From the NCBI GenBank assembly GCA_009779195.1, contig WRET01000007.1, forward strand, positions 1 through 64,000: 64,000 nt of DNA, given 5' to 3'. Both the position numbers and the translations under genes were made by a program. Positions 1 through 9,217 of the stretch are shown in pieces; position 1 is the stretch's first letter; every line of letters begins with the position of its first letter. This DNA comes from Micrococcales bacterium. Its GTDB lineage: Bacteria; Actinomycetota; Actinomycetes; Actinomycetales; Cellulomonadaceae. The notes under the pieces are model-generated. The model did not search any database, had not been told where the DNA came from, and saw nothing but the letters and a program-made list of their open reading frames with translations.

Positions 1-1
1 C

Positions 2-457
2 ACCACCTACGCCACCATCCCGTGGGTGAAGGACGACCTGTTCGGCTCGGACTCCGACGTCGTGGCGACCTATGAGCTGTCGATCGGCAAGACCGACGTC
101 GACGGCACCGCCGCCAAGGCCGAATGGCGCGCTGGGTGGCCGTTCGAGTCCGCGCCGGCGCTGGCACCGCACGGGACCGCGGGCGCACCGACCGGTGCTG
201 TGCTGCCCGACGTGCCCTGCGGCGAGCTGGTGAAGTTCTCGGTGCAGACCAACGACAACACGTACGGGTTCGGCATCTTCCGTCCCGACGGTTCGATGGA
301 AGCCCAGATGCAGGTGGTGCCGCAGCACCCCAACGAGCTGCGGTGGACCTTCGTCGATGACGGCCTGTACACCATCCGTTCCACGGAGTACGCCGGGCCC
401 CTGGGTGCCGACGTCGGGGTCAAGAACGTCATCAACGTGACCGGCTGCGGGAAGTGA
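2..457 (+). CDS. Heme-copper oxidase/NO reductase-like subunit II (cupredoxin fold), 5' truncated by window edge; CuA ligands absent
   Basis: Frame stays open upstream of the GTG at 26 to the window edge (TTYATIPW-VKDDLF...). C-terminal region has a Cox2-like pattern, but the expected CSEFCGxxHxxM segment reads STEYAGPLGADVGVKN. Lies 9 bp upstream of subunit I. Confidence 0.7.
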   Translation, partial: TTYATIPWVKDDLFGSDSDVVATYELSIGKTDVDGTAAKAEWRAGWPFESAPALAPHGTAGAPTGAVLPDVPCGELVKFSVQTNDNTYGFGIFRPDGSMEAQMQVVPQHPNELRWTFVDDGLYTIRSTEYAGPLGADVGVKNVINVTGCGK

Positions 458-466
458 GGCACTGAC

Positions 467-2146
467 ATGAGCACATTCACCGATACCCTCCTCAACGGGA
501 ACAAGGGTACGTTCAAGGTCTCAACCCTCACACCGCTGCAGAAGCTCACACTGAAGTTCGTGGTGTTCGGGCTGGTCTACTATGCGTTTGCCGTCATCGA
601 AGGCATGCTCATGCGGGTCAACCAGGTCAAGCCGATGAGCTTCCTGGGAACCGAGGAAGACGGTTTCGAACGGTACTTCGCCATGCTGTCGGCCCATCCG
701 CTGGTCGGGATCTTCGGCGCCAGCTACCTCATGGTGTTTGGTGCGTTCTTGTTCCTCGTCCCGTTCCTCATGAAGAAACCGCTGTGGTCCTACAAGATGG
801 CCAACTGGACCCTGTGGCTCATCGTCGGCGGTGTCTTCACCTTCTGGCTCGACGGGTTCTTGACGCACTACGCCCCGCTGTACACGCTCTACTGGCCGCT
901 GCCGGCCGACTTCGACCAGTTCAACCCGGTCTCGGGTGCGTTGTTCATCGTCGGGATCGCCGTGGTGATGGTCGGCACGCTGCTGTACGTGATCAACCTG
1001 TTCAAGACGATCACCTTCACCCCTGAAGGCTGGACCCGTCAGCGTCCGGGCGCGTTGCTCGGCGACGCTCTGGGCCTGACGAGCTGGAAGCTGCTCTTCC
1101 AGGGCAAGCTGAGCTGGCGCAAACCACAAGAGCACCTGGTGAGCCTGCCGGTCGCAGCCATCGCCCGTGGTTCGGTCGACGTGCTGTTCAACGTGCTCAT
1201 CATCACGTTCTCGGGTGTGCTGATCTTGGTGTTCATGGTCGCGAAGATCTTCGGCAACGACCTGAGCAACACCTCCGTCGACGCGCTGCTGTACAAGAAC
1301 TGGTACTGGTGGGGCCTGGACCTCGTCGCCGACGGTCTTGTGCTGGTGTTCGTCGCTGGTGCCTGGTACCTGCTCGTGCAGCTCATCACCGGCCGCGAGG
1401 TGTTCATGGCACGCTGGGCGCGTTTTGCCCTCGGCCTCGAGCTCGTCGTGTCGTGGACGGTGTGGAGCCACCACCTGCTGTCCGACCAGGCCCAGCCTGC
1501 GGCGCTGAAGATGGGGTCGGGCGAGTTCGTCACAGCGCTCGAGCTCGTCACCCAAGGGCTGGCCTTCTTCATCGCCATGGTGACGTTGTGGCAGGCCCGT
1601 CCTTTGAAGATGACGTTCCCGCTGAAGTTCCTCATCGGCGGTCTGCTCGGCTTCGCGCTGGCGGTGCCCGCCGGCATCATGCAGGCCGACGCTGGCCTGA
1701 ACCGTGTGCTGCACAACACCCAGTGGATCGTCGGGCCGCACGTCCACGTGGCCGTGCTGGTCGGGTTGACCATGACGCTGTACGCAGCGGTGTACTTCCT
1801 GCTGCCGATCTTGACCAACGGCGCCGAGCTGTGGAGCACCAAGCTGGCGAACGTCCACTTCTGGTGCCACCTGGTCGGCGGTATCGGCATGGGTGCGTTC
1901 ATGGGTATGGCCGGGTTGCAGGGCATGCTGCGGCGCACCATGTACACCGGTGGCGAGTTCCGCTGGGAGATGGTCCTGGCAGCGGCCAGCGGCGTGCTGC
2001 TCTTCGTGGCGCTGGCGTGCTTCCTGGTCAACATCGTCATGACACTGGGCCTCAAAGGCGCTCTCGGGCTCTTCAAGCGCTCGGAAGCACCAGCCTCTGA
2101 GATCGTCCCGGGCTCCGACCTGGCTGTCCAGCCTGCCGAGGCCTGA
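467..2146 (+). CDS. Heme-copper oxidase superfamily subunit I, NO reductase-like variant
   Basis: Many TM segments. Conserved His in SAHPLVGIFG, HH in WSHHLLSD and HxH in GPHVHV. Helix VI ligand region reads WYWWGLDLVADG instead of a GHPxVY/VHLWVEG type motif. Confidence 0.8.
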   Translation: MSTFTDTLLNGNKGTFKVSTLTPLQKLTLKFVVFGLVYYAFAVIEGMLMRVNQVKPMSFLGTEEDGFERYFAMLSAHPLVGIFGASYLMVFGAFLFLVPFLMKKPLWSYKMANWTLWLIVGGVFTFWLDGFLTHYAPLYTLYWPLPADFDQFNPVSGALFIVGIAVVMVGTLLYVINLFKTITFTPEGWTRQRPGALLGDALGLTSWKLLFQGKLSWRKPQEHLVSLPVAAIARGSVDVLFNVLIITFSGVLILVFMVAKIFGNDLSNTSVDALLYKNWYWWGLDLVADGLVLVFVAGAWYLLVQLITGREVFMARWARFALGLELVVSWTVWSHHLLSDQAQPAALKMGSGEFVTALELVTQGLAFFIAMVTLWQARPLKMTFPLKFLIGGLLGFALAVPAGIMQADAGLNRVLHNTQWIVGPHVHVAVLVGLTMTLYAAVYFLLPILTNGAELWSTKLANVHFWCHLVGGIGMGAFMGMAGLQGMLRRTMYTGGEFRWEMVLAAASGVLLFVALACFLVNIVMTLGLKGALGLFKRSEAPASEIVPGSDLAVQPAEA

Positions 2147-2155
2147 CCAGGAGAC

Positions 2156-2207
2156 ACGGCCCCTCGTCCCGCGGCACTGGGTCAGTCCGGGACGAGGGGC
2201 CGTTTAC
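2156..2207 (+). terminator. Rho-independent terminator after the oxidase-like operon
   Basis: 16-bp perfect stem ACGGCCCCTCGTCCCG (2156-2171) / CGGGACGAGGGGCCGT (2188-2203) followed by TTTA. Confidence 0.85.
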
Positions 2208-2324
2208 TGTGCGACCTGTGCCGGTGCGCCGGTCGGCTGCCGGGTGGTGCGCCGCCCGGCTGCCGGGGCTCGTGCTGGCCTGTCGCATGCGGCTGATCGG
2301 GCGGTGATCGGGCAGGATGGGGGT

Positions 2325-3659
2325 ATGGACAGGCAGCAGGACTACGTGTTACGGACCGTCGAGGAACGAAACATCCGGTCGTTGAGGCTGTGGTTCACCG
2401 ACGTGCTGGGGGTGCTCAAGTCGGTGGCGATCGCCCCAGCCGAGCTGGAGTCGGCGTTCACCGAGGGCATCGGGTTCGACGGGTCGGCGATCGAAGGGCT
2501 GACCAGGGTGTACGAGGCGGATATGATCGCCCACCCTGACCCGTCGACGTTCCAGCTGTTGCCGTGGCGCGGTGAGAAACAGGTCACCGCCCGGATGTTC
2601 TGCGACCTGTTCACCCCTGACGGGGAACCGTCGGCGGCGGACTCGCGGCAGGTGCTGCGCCGGGCGCTGGCACGCGCCTCAGAGCAGGGATTCACCTACT
2701 ACACCCATCCTGAGGTGGAGTTCTACCTGTTCCAGACGCCGGTGGACCCCACCAACCTCATCCCGGTGGACTGCGGCGGGTACTTCGACCACGTCGTGCG
2801 CAGCGCCGGGCAGGACTTCCGGCGCGAGGCGATCACCATGCTCGAGGACATGGGTATCTCCGTGGAGTTCTCCCACCACGAGGCCGGGCCCGGCCAGAAC
2901 GAGATCGACCTGCGCTACGCCGACGCGCTGACCACCGCCGACAACCTCATGTCGTTCCGCACGATCGTCAAAGAGGTGGCGCTCGAGCAAGGTGTCTTCG
3001 CGTCGTTCATGCCCAAACCCTTGTCAGACCACCCAGGGTCGGGGATGCACACCCACGTGTCGCTGTTCGAGGGCGACTCCAACGCGTTCTACGAACCAGG
3101 CGCCCCCCTGGAGCTGTCACAGGTCGGCCGGTCGTTCATCGCCGGGCTGCTGCGCCACGCAGCGGAGATCACCGCGGTGACCAACCAGTTCGTCAACTCC
3201 TACAAACGTCTGTGGAGCGGGGCAGAAGCCCCCTCGTACATCTGCTGGGGGCACAACAACCGGTCGGCGCTGGTGCGCGTGCCCATGTACAGCCCGGGCA
3301 AAGGCCAGTCCACCCGCGTGGAGTACCGGGCGCTGGACTCGGCCGTCAACCCGTACCTGGCGTTCGCGGTGATCCTCGCCGCCGGGCTCCAGGGCGTCAA
3401 GAACGGGTACGAGCTGCCCGAAGGCGCCGAGGACGACGTGTGGGAGCTGACCGACGCCGAACGCCGGGCGATGGGGATCGACCCGTTGCCGACGTCGCTG
3501 GACGCCGCGATCAGCGTCATGCAGTCGTCTGAGCTGGTCGCTGAGACCCTCGGCGAGCACGTGTTCGACTTCTTCTTGCGCAACAAGCGCAAAGAGTGGG
3601 CCGACTACCGCACCCAGATCACCGCGTACGAGCTGTCGCGCTTCGTGCCGTCGTTGTGA
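2325..3659 (+). CDS. glnA2: Type I glutamine synthetase (GlnA2-like)
   Basis: GS motifs (IGFDGSAIEGL, HHEAGPGQNEID, GSGMHTHVS, NRSALVRVP) and adjacency to glnE. ATG at 2325 is in frame with the listed ORF. Confidence 0.85.
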   Translation: MDRQQDYVLRTVEERNIRSLRLWFTDVLGVLKSVAIAPAELESAFTEGIGFDGSAIEGLTRVYEADMIAHPDPSTFQLLPWRGEKQVTARMFCDLFTPDGEPSAADSRQVLRRALARASEQGFTYYTHPEVEFYLFQTPVDPTNLIPVDCGGYFDHVVRSAGQDFRREAITMLEDMGISVEFSHHEAGPGQNEIDLRYADALTTADNLMSFRTIVKEVALEQGVFASFMPKPLSDHPGSGMHTHVSLFEGDSNAFYEPGAPLELSQVGRSFIAGLLRHAAEITAVTNQFVNSYKRLWSGAEAPSYICWGHNNRSALVRVPMYSPGKGQSTRVEYRALDSAVNPYLAFAVILAAGLQGVKNGYELPEGAEDDVWELTDAERRAMGIDPLPTSLDAAISVMQSSELVAETLGEHVFDFFLRNKRKEWADYRTQITAYELSRFVPSL

Positions 3660-6600
3660 TGAGCGGACCGCCGGGGCGTTCTGGCCGCACCCCTTCTATG
3701 GCTGCCAGGCTCGGCCGCGCCGGTGTGCGAGACGTGGCACGGACCGAACGGCTGCTGGCGGACGCGGCACTGACCGCGGTGGTCCCCGCTGACGCCGACC
3801 TGCCTGGCCTGCTCGGTGAGGTCGCCGACCCGGACCTGGCCGCCCTGGGCCTGGTGAAAGTCGCCGACGCGGTTCGGCCCGGCCCGGCCCGTACGGCGCT
3901 CGTCGCTGCGCTGGCCGACCCGGGGCCTGCGGCGGCCCGGTTGCTGGCGGTGCTCGGCGCGTCGACCGAGCTGGGCAACTTCGTCGCCACACACCCCAAC
4001 GCCCTGCTGGCGGTGCTCGACGACGAACCCGCGACCGGTGTGGACGCTGGTGCGGTCCGTGCCGAGCTGTTGGGCGTCGTCGGTGCTGACCCTGCCGCTG
4101 ACGTGCCTGTCGCCGAACCGGGCGGACCGGCTGGTGTCGACGCCATGAGGGTGGCCTACCGCACCCGGTTGGTGCGGATCGCCGCGGCGGACCTCGTCGC
4201 CGAAGACCCAGCGCAGACCATGCCGCAGGTCGCCGCGGCGCTGGCCGACCTGGCCGCCGCAGCCTTGGAGGCGAGCCTGGCCCTGGCGCGCGCGGAGATG
4301 GACGACCACGGTGCGGGGGTCCGTCTGGCTGTCATCGGTATGGGCAAGTGCGGTGGACGCGAGCTGAACTACGTCTCCGACGTGGATGTGGTCTACGTCG
4401 CCGAACCATGCGAGGGGACACCTGAGGACGAGGCCATGGTCGTCGGCGCACGCCTGGCCACGTCGTTGGCCCGGGCCTGCTCGTCAGTGTCGGGCGAACC
4501 TGCTCTGTGGCCCGTGGACGCTGCTTTGCGCCCCGAAGGCAAAGACGGCCCGCTGGTGCGCACCTTGGCCAGCCACCGCACGTACTACGAGCGCTGGGCC
4601 CGCACCTGGGAGTTCCAAGCCCTGCTCAAAGCCCGTCCGCTGGCCGGTGACGCCGGGCTCGGTGCCGCGTACGTCGAGATGACCCAACCGTTCGTGTGGT
4701 CAGCGGTGACCCGCGAGCACTTCGTCGAAGACTCCCAGGCCATGCGCCGCCGCGTCGAAGAGCACCTGCCGCGTGCGCAGGCAGACCGGCAGATCAAGCT
4801 GGGTGTCGGCGGGCTGCGTGACGTGGAGTTCACTGTGCAGCTGCTGCAGCTGGTCCACGGCCGCGCCGACGAGACCATCCGCTCGGGCAACACCTTGACG
4901 GCGCTGGCAGCGCTGGCATCGGTCGGGTACGTCGGACGAGACCACGCCGCCCAGCTCGACCAGCACTACCGGTTCTTGCGCGTCATGGAGCACCGGTTGC
5001 AGCTGGCACGGCTGCAGCGCACGCATGTGCTGCCCACCGCCGAGGCAGACCTGGAACGTCTGGCCCGGTCGATGGGGATGCGCGGCGCCGACGTGCTCAC
5101 CGAACGGTGGCGGTCCACCCAGCGTGACGTGCGCCACCTGCACGAAGAGATGTTCTACCGTCCGCTCCTGCCTGCCACCGCCCAGCTGTCCACCGACGAG
5201 GCCCGGCTCGCCCCCGACGCAGCCAAAGCCCGCCTGGCAGCCATCGGCTACCGCGACCCCGCCGGAGCGGTACGCCATATCGCTGCGCTCACAGAGGGCC
5301 TGTCGCGCCGGGCCGCGATCCAGCGCCAGCTGCTGCCGGTGATGCTCGGGTGGTTCGCCGACGGCGCCGACCCCGACGCTGGTCTCCTGGCGTTCCGACG
5401 GTTGTCGGACACCCTCGGCTCGACCCACTGGTACCTGAAGCTGCTGCGCGACTCCGGCAACGCCGCCCAGAACCTGTCGTCGGTGCTGTCCACGTCACGC
5501 TATGTGGCCGACGTGCTGACCCGCTCGCCCAAGTCCGTCATGTGGCTCGGCGACGACGCCGAGCTCGAACCCCGCCCGCACCAGGTGCTGTGGGCCGAGG
5601 CCGAGGCGATCTTGGACCGCACCGAAGAACCTGTCGCCGCAGCCGTCGCCCTGCGGGCGCTACGCCGTCGCGAGATGGCACGGGCCGCGTGCGCCCAGGT
5701 GCTGGCCCAGGTCACCGAAGACCGGGTGGCCGCGTCGGTGACCACCGCCACCGACGTGGTGCTCGCCGGAGGGGTGCGGATCGCCCGCCACCAGGCCCGT
5801 CACAGCCTCGGCCTGGACCAGGACCCGGCGCAGTTCGCGGTCGTCGCCATGGGTCGGCTCGGCGGTCAGGAGATGGGTTACTCCTCGGACGCGGACGTCA
5901 TGTACGTCTACGACCCTGTTGCGTCCGCAGACGCCGCCGTCGCCCAGGAATGGGCCGTCCAGGTGGCTGTCATGCTGCGCGCCCTGCTGGTCGACACCGC
6001 CGCCGAACCGCCCCTGGAGCTCGACACCGACCTGCGCCCCGAAGGACGCAACGGACCGCTGGTGCGCAGCCTCGCCGCGTTCGAGGAGTACTACGAGCGC
6101 TGGTCGTCGGTGTGGGAAGCCCAGGCGCTGCTGCGTGCCCGGCCGGTCGCCGGTGACCAGGACCTGGGGGAGAGGTTCATGGCCCTGGCCGACCCGGTGC
6201 GCTACCCCACCGGAGGGCTGGCCCTGGCCGACGTGCGCGAGATCCGCCGTATCAAAGCACGGGTCGAGGCTGAGCGCCTGCCCCGCGGCGTCGACCCTGC
6301 ACGGCACGTCAAGCTCGGCCGTGGGGGTCTGTCCGACGTGGAGTGGACCGCACAGCTGTACCAGCTGTGCCACGCCCACGAGGTCGTGGCCCTGCGCACC
6401 ACGTCGACCACCGGCGCCCTGGACGCCGCCGCCGAGGCCGGCCTGCTCGAGAGCGACGACGTGCAGGTGCTGCGTGCTGCCTGGGAGCTGGCCATGCGGG
6501 TGCGTGACGCGAACGTCCTGTGGTCTGGCCGCACCGACCCCGCGCACACCAACCAGCTGCCGCACGACCGGCGCACCCTTGTCGGGGTCGCCCGTGCCAT

Positions 6601-6697
6601 GGGTTACGGACCTGGCGGTGGAGCGGCGCTGGAGGAGGAGTACCTGCGCTCGGCCCGTCGTTCGCGTGCTGTCGTCGAACGTGTCTTCTACGGCTGA
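3659..6697 (+). CDS. glnE: Bifunctional glutamine synthetase adenylyltransferase/deadenylylase
   Basis: Two nucleotidyltransferase repeats (GMGKCGGRELNYVSDVDVVYV; AMGRLGGQEMGYSSDADVMYVYD). ATG overlaps the glnA stop. Confidence 0.95.
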   Translation: MSGPPGRSGRTPSMAARLGRAGVRDVARTERLLADAALTAVVPADADLPGLLGEVADPDLAALGLVKVADAVRPGPARTALVAALADPGPAAARLLAVLGASTELGNFVATHPNALLAVLDDEPATGVDAGAVRAELLGVVGADPAADVPVAEPGGPAGVDAMRVAYRTRLVRIAAADLVAEDPAQTMPQVAAALADLAAAALEASLALARAEMDDHGAGVRLAVIGMGKCGGRELNYVSDVDVVYVAEPCEGTPEDEAMVVGARLATSLARACSSVSGEPALWPVDAALRPEGKDGPLVRTLASHRTYYERWARTWEFQALLKARPLAGDAGLGAAYVEMTQPFVWSAVTREHFVEDSQAMRRRVEEHLPRAQADRQIKLGVGGLRDVEFTVQLLQLVHGRADETIRSGNTLTALAALASVGYVGRDHAAQLDQHYRFLRVMEHRLQLARLQRTHVLPTAEADLERLARSMGMRGADVLTERWRSTQRDVRHLHEEMFYRPLLPATAQLSTDEARLAPDAAKARLAAIGYRDPAGAVRHIAALTEGLSRRAAIQRQLLPVMLGWFADGADPDAGLLAFRRLSDTLGSTHWYLKLLRDSGNAAQNLSSVLSTSRYVADVLTRSPKSVMWLGDDAELEPRPHQVLWAEAEAILDRTEEPVAAAVALRALRRREMARAACAQVLAQVTEDRVAASVTTATDVVLAGGVRIARHQARHSLGLDQDPAQFAVVAMGRLGGQEMGYSSDADVMYVYDPVASADAAVAQEWAVQVAVMLRALLVDTAAEPPLELDTDLRPEGRNGPLVRSLAAFEEYYERWSSVWEAQALLRARPVAGDQDLGERFMALADPVRYPTGGLALADVREIRRIKARVEAERLPRGVDPARHVKLGRGGLSDVEWTAQLYQLCHAHEVVALRTTSTTGALDAAAEAGLLESDDVQVLRAAWELAMRVRDANVLWSGRTDPAHTNQLPHDRRTLVGVARAMGYGPGGGAALEEEYLRSARRSRAVVERVFYG

Positions 6698-6784
6698 GCT
6701 TCGATCCACAGGTTTTCGTCGTGAGCGTCACCTAACAGAGGTGAAGTGGGTCCTGCGGCTGCCAGATCGGGCTAGGGTTGTCCT

Positions 6785-7168
6785 GTGCTCAGAGCGTTGC
6801 CGGTCGTCATCGATGTCGCTCTGCTCGTCTACTGCCTGATCGACTGTATCCAGACCCCGCCGTGCCAGGTGAGGAACCTGTCCAAAACGGTGTGGTTGCT
6901 GTTGATCATCTTCATCGCGTTCGCCGGTCCCATCGCCTGGCTGGTCGCAGGCCGCCCGTCGCGGACCCCGCTGTGGCAGCCGTCAGCTGAGCCGGCAGGC
7001 GGGCGGTACACCGGTCGGCGCGCACCCGACGACGACCCGGAGTTCCTGGCTTCTATCCAGGCGTCCGACGAGCGCCACGAGCAGATGCTCGCCGAGTGGG
7101 AAGCCCAGCTGCGCGAACGCGAGAGCCGCCTGCGCGACCACGACTCCGACGACGACTCGTCGCGCTGA
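6785..7168 (+). CDS. PLDc_N-type small membrane protein
   Basis: Two hydrophobic segments, RNLSKTVWLLLIIF...GPIAWLVAGRP pattern, charged C-terminal tail. Confidence 0.7.
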   Translation: MLRALPVVIDVALLVYCLIDCIQTPPCQVRNLSKTVWLLLIIFIAFAGPIAWLVAGRPSRTPLWQPSAEPAGGRYTGRRAPDDDPEFLASIQASDERHEQMLAEWEAQLRERESRLRDHDSDDDSSR

Positions 7169-7182
7169 CCAGGCCGATACCT

Positions 7183-7551
7183 ATGCTCAGGGCACTTGCA
7201 GTGACCATCGGGGTCGGTCTGCTCCTGTACTGCTTCATCGACGCGCTCCAGGCCGACCCGGCCCGGGTCCGCAACCTGCCGCGCATGCTGTGGCTGCTGG
7301 TCATCGTCGCCGTGCCGGTCTTCGGCCCTCTCGCCTGGTTGTTCCTCGGCCGTCCGCTGTGGCAGGCCCCCTGGCACACCGCCCCGCCGCGTCGCCGAGG
7401 CCCCGACGACGACCCCGACTTCCTCGCGTCCCTGCGCCCCAACGACCCCACCCGCGAACAAAAGCTTGCCCAGTGGGAAGCCGAGCTGCGCGAACGCGAA
7501 CGTCGCCTCGGCGACAACCCCGACGACGAGACCCCCTCCTCGCGACGCTAG
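7183..7551 (+). CDS. PLDc_N-type small membrane protein, paralogue of the upstream gene
   Basis: RNLPRMLWLLVIVAVPVFGPLAWLFLGRP. ATG 7183 aligns with the start of the preceding gene. Confidence 0.7.
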   Translation: MLRALAVTIGVGLLLYCFIDALQADPARVRNLPRMLWLLVIVAVPVFGPLAWLFLGRPLWQAPWHTAPPRRRGPDDDPDFLASLRPNDPTREQKLAQWEAELRERERRLGDNPDDETPSSRR

Positions 7552-7566
7552 CGGCGTTGTCCTGCC

Positions 7567-8049
7567 CTATCCGACGCGCTGGAGCACCAGCTTCGGAGAA
7601 TCGTCCGACCCGCTGTAGAGCTCGATGTTGTTCGCGTCGATGATCACCACACGGAAGTTGGTGGTCCCACCGAGAAGTCCGGTGACGACCAGCCGCCACG
7701 TGCCGTTCTCCTTGTAGAACGCGTAGGTGTCCTGCGGGCTGTAGAGAGTGGCCTGACCATCGCCGAACAGCACGATCGCACCCGGCTGGGCCTGGCCCCA
7801 ACCTTCGCTGCCGACAGATTTCCAGGTCCCGCGGATGTCGTACGAGTCCGGGACGGACGGACGAGAGTCCTGCTGACCCGTCGCGGGTGGGTCGTCCACC
7901 GAAGGCTCGTCTGGCACACCTTGGGGCACGTCCTGGCCCACAGGCTGGCCGCCGACAGCACCGGAGCCACTGTCACCATCACTGTTCCCACAGGCGCCCA
8001 ACACCAACGCCGTGATGAGCACCGAAACCAGCAACACCAGCTTCTTCAT
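7567..8049 (-). CDS. Putative lipoprotein
   Basis: MKKLVLLVSVLITALVLGAC lipobox. Confidence 0.7.
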   Translation of the reverse strand: MKKLVLLVSVLITALVLGACGNSDGDSGSGAVGGQPVGQDVPQGVPDEPSVDDPPATGQQDSRPSVPDSYDIRGTWKSVGSEGWGQAQPGAIVLFGDGQATLYSPQDTYAFYKENGTWRLVVTGLLGGTTNFRVVIIDANNIELYSGSDDSPKLVLQRVG

Positions 8050-8163
8050 CGTCACTCCTGAGGTCGAGGCCTTCTCAGACGGTGCAGCCTTCGTCCCGGA
8101 CCCTAGCGCTCGACACCGTCGCTGTCGCCGCGGACAGTGGCGACCGCGGTGCGGTCGGCTGTC

Positions 8164-9195
8164 TCAACCAGCGGCGACAGCGAGGAAGTCGTCGACGTCA
8201 GCGTTGGTCGTGTCCCAGGCGCACATGAGGCGGACCTCGTGGCCGTCGGGGGTCCAGTCGTAGAAGGCCCAGTGTTCGCGCAGGCGGGCTGTGGTGGCAG
8301 GGGGGATCTCGGCGAAGACGGCGTTGGCCTGCACGGGCATGGTGATGCGGACGCCAGGGAGGCGGGCCAGGCCCTCGGCGAGGCGGGTGGCCGTGGTGTT
8401 GGCCTGGCGGGCGCAGTCGAGCCACAGGTCGGTGCCGTACAGGGCGAGCATCTGGGCGCAGGTGAAGCGGGACTTGCTGGACAGCTGTGCGTCCATCTTG
8501 CGCACGTGCTCGACACCGTCGGCCGACCCTGGGGTCAGCACGACGAGCGCTTCTGCGGCGAACGCGCCGTTCTTGGTGCCACCGACGGTGACCACGTCGA
8601 CACCGACGTCGGTGGTCAAGGCCCGCAGAGGCAGGCCCAGGTGGGCTGCGGCGTTGGCCACACGTGCGCCGTCCACGTAGAGCCGCAGGCCACGGGAGTG
8701 GGCGGTCTCGGCCAGCGCGGCGGTCTCTTCGGGGGTGTAGACCGTCCCCAGCTCGGTGGACTGGGAGATGGCCACCGTCGACGGCTGCGGGTGGTGGACG
8801 CCACGGGTGACGGTCGCAGCCTCGGCCAGAGCACCGGGGGTGAGCTTGCCCTCGTCGGCGGGGACCGCCAGCAGCTTCAGCCCAGCCACACGTTCAGGCG
8901 CCCCGGCTTCGTCGGTGTGCGCGTGGGCTGTGTCCACGGTGATGACCGACCCCCAGCGTGGGGTCATGGCCGACAGCGCCACGACGTTCGCGCCGGTCCC
9001 GTTGAACACTGGGTACGTGCGGGCCTGCGGGCCGAAGTGGTCGGCCATGACCTCGGCGAGCCGGGCCGTGTACGGGTCGTCGCCGTAGGAGTGGACATGT
9101 CCACCGTTGGCCTCGACCAGGGCCTTGAGCACCTGCGGGTGCACCCCGGCGTGGTTGTCGGAGGCGAAGTCGCGGTGGTCGGGGTCGTGGAGCAT
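8164..9195 (-). CDS. ltaE: Threonine aldolase family protein (PLP-dependent)
   Basis: MLHDPDHRDFASDNHAGVHPQVL...HVHSYGDDPYTARL...NGTGANV...LYVDGARVANAAAHLG...VGGTKNG. Confidence 0.85.
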   Translation of the reverse strand: MLHDPDHRDFASDNHAGVHPQVLKALVEANGGHVHSYGDDPYTARLAEVMADHFGPQARTYPVFNGTGANVVALSAMTPRWGSVITVDTAHAHTDEAGAPERVAGLKLLAVPADEGKLTPGALAEAATVTRGVHHPQPSTVAISQSTELGTVYTPEETAALAETAHSRGLRLYVDGARVANAAAHLGLPLRALTTDVGVDVVTVGGTKNGAFAAEALVVLTPGSADGVEHVRKMDAQLSSKSRFTCAQMLALYGTDLWLDCARQANTTATRLAEGLARLPGVRITMPVQANAVFAEIPPATTARLREHWAFYDWTPDGHEVRLMCAWDTTNADVDDFLAVAAG

Positions 9196-9217
9196 GGGCC
9201 CAGTCTGCCGTACGGGG

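Noticed and set aside
521-1870. 449-aa minus-strand ORF opposite the oxidase subunit I
   Set aside because: Low-complexity Arg/Gln/His/Asp-rich translation typical of antisense frames in GC-rich genes; the plus-strand frame has clear family motifs.
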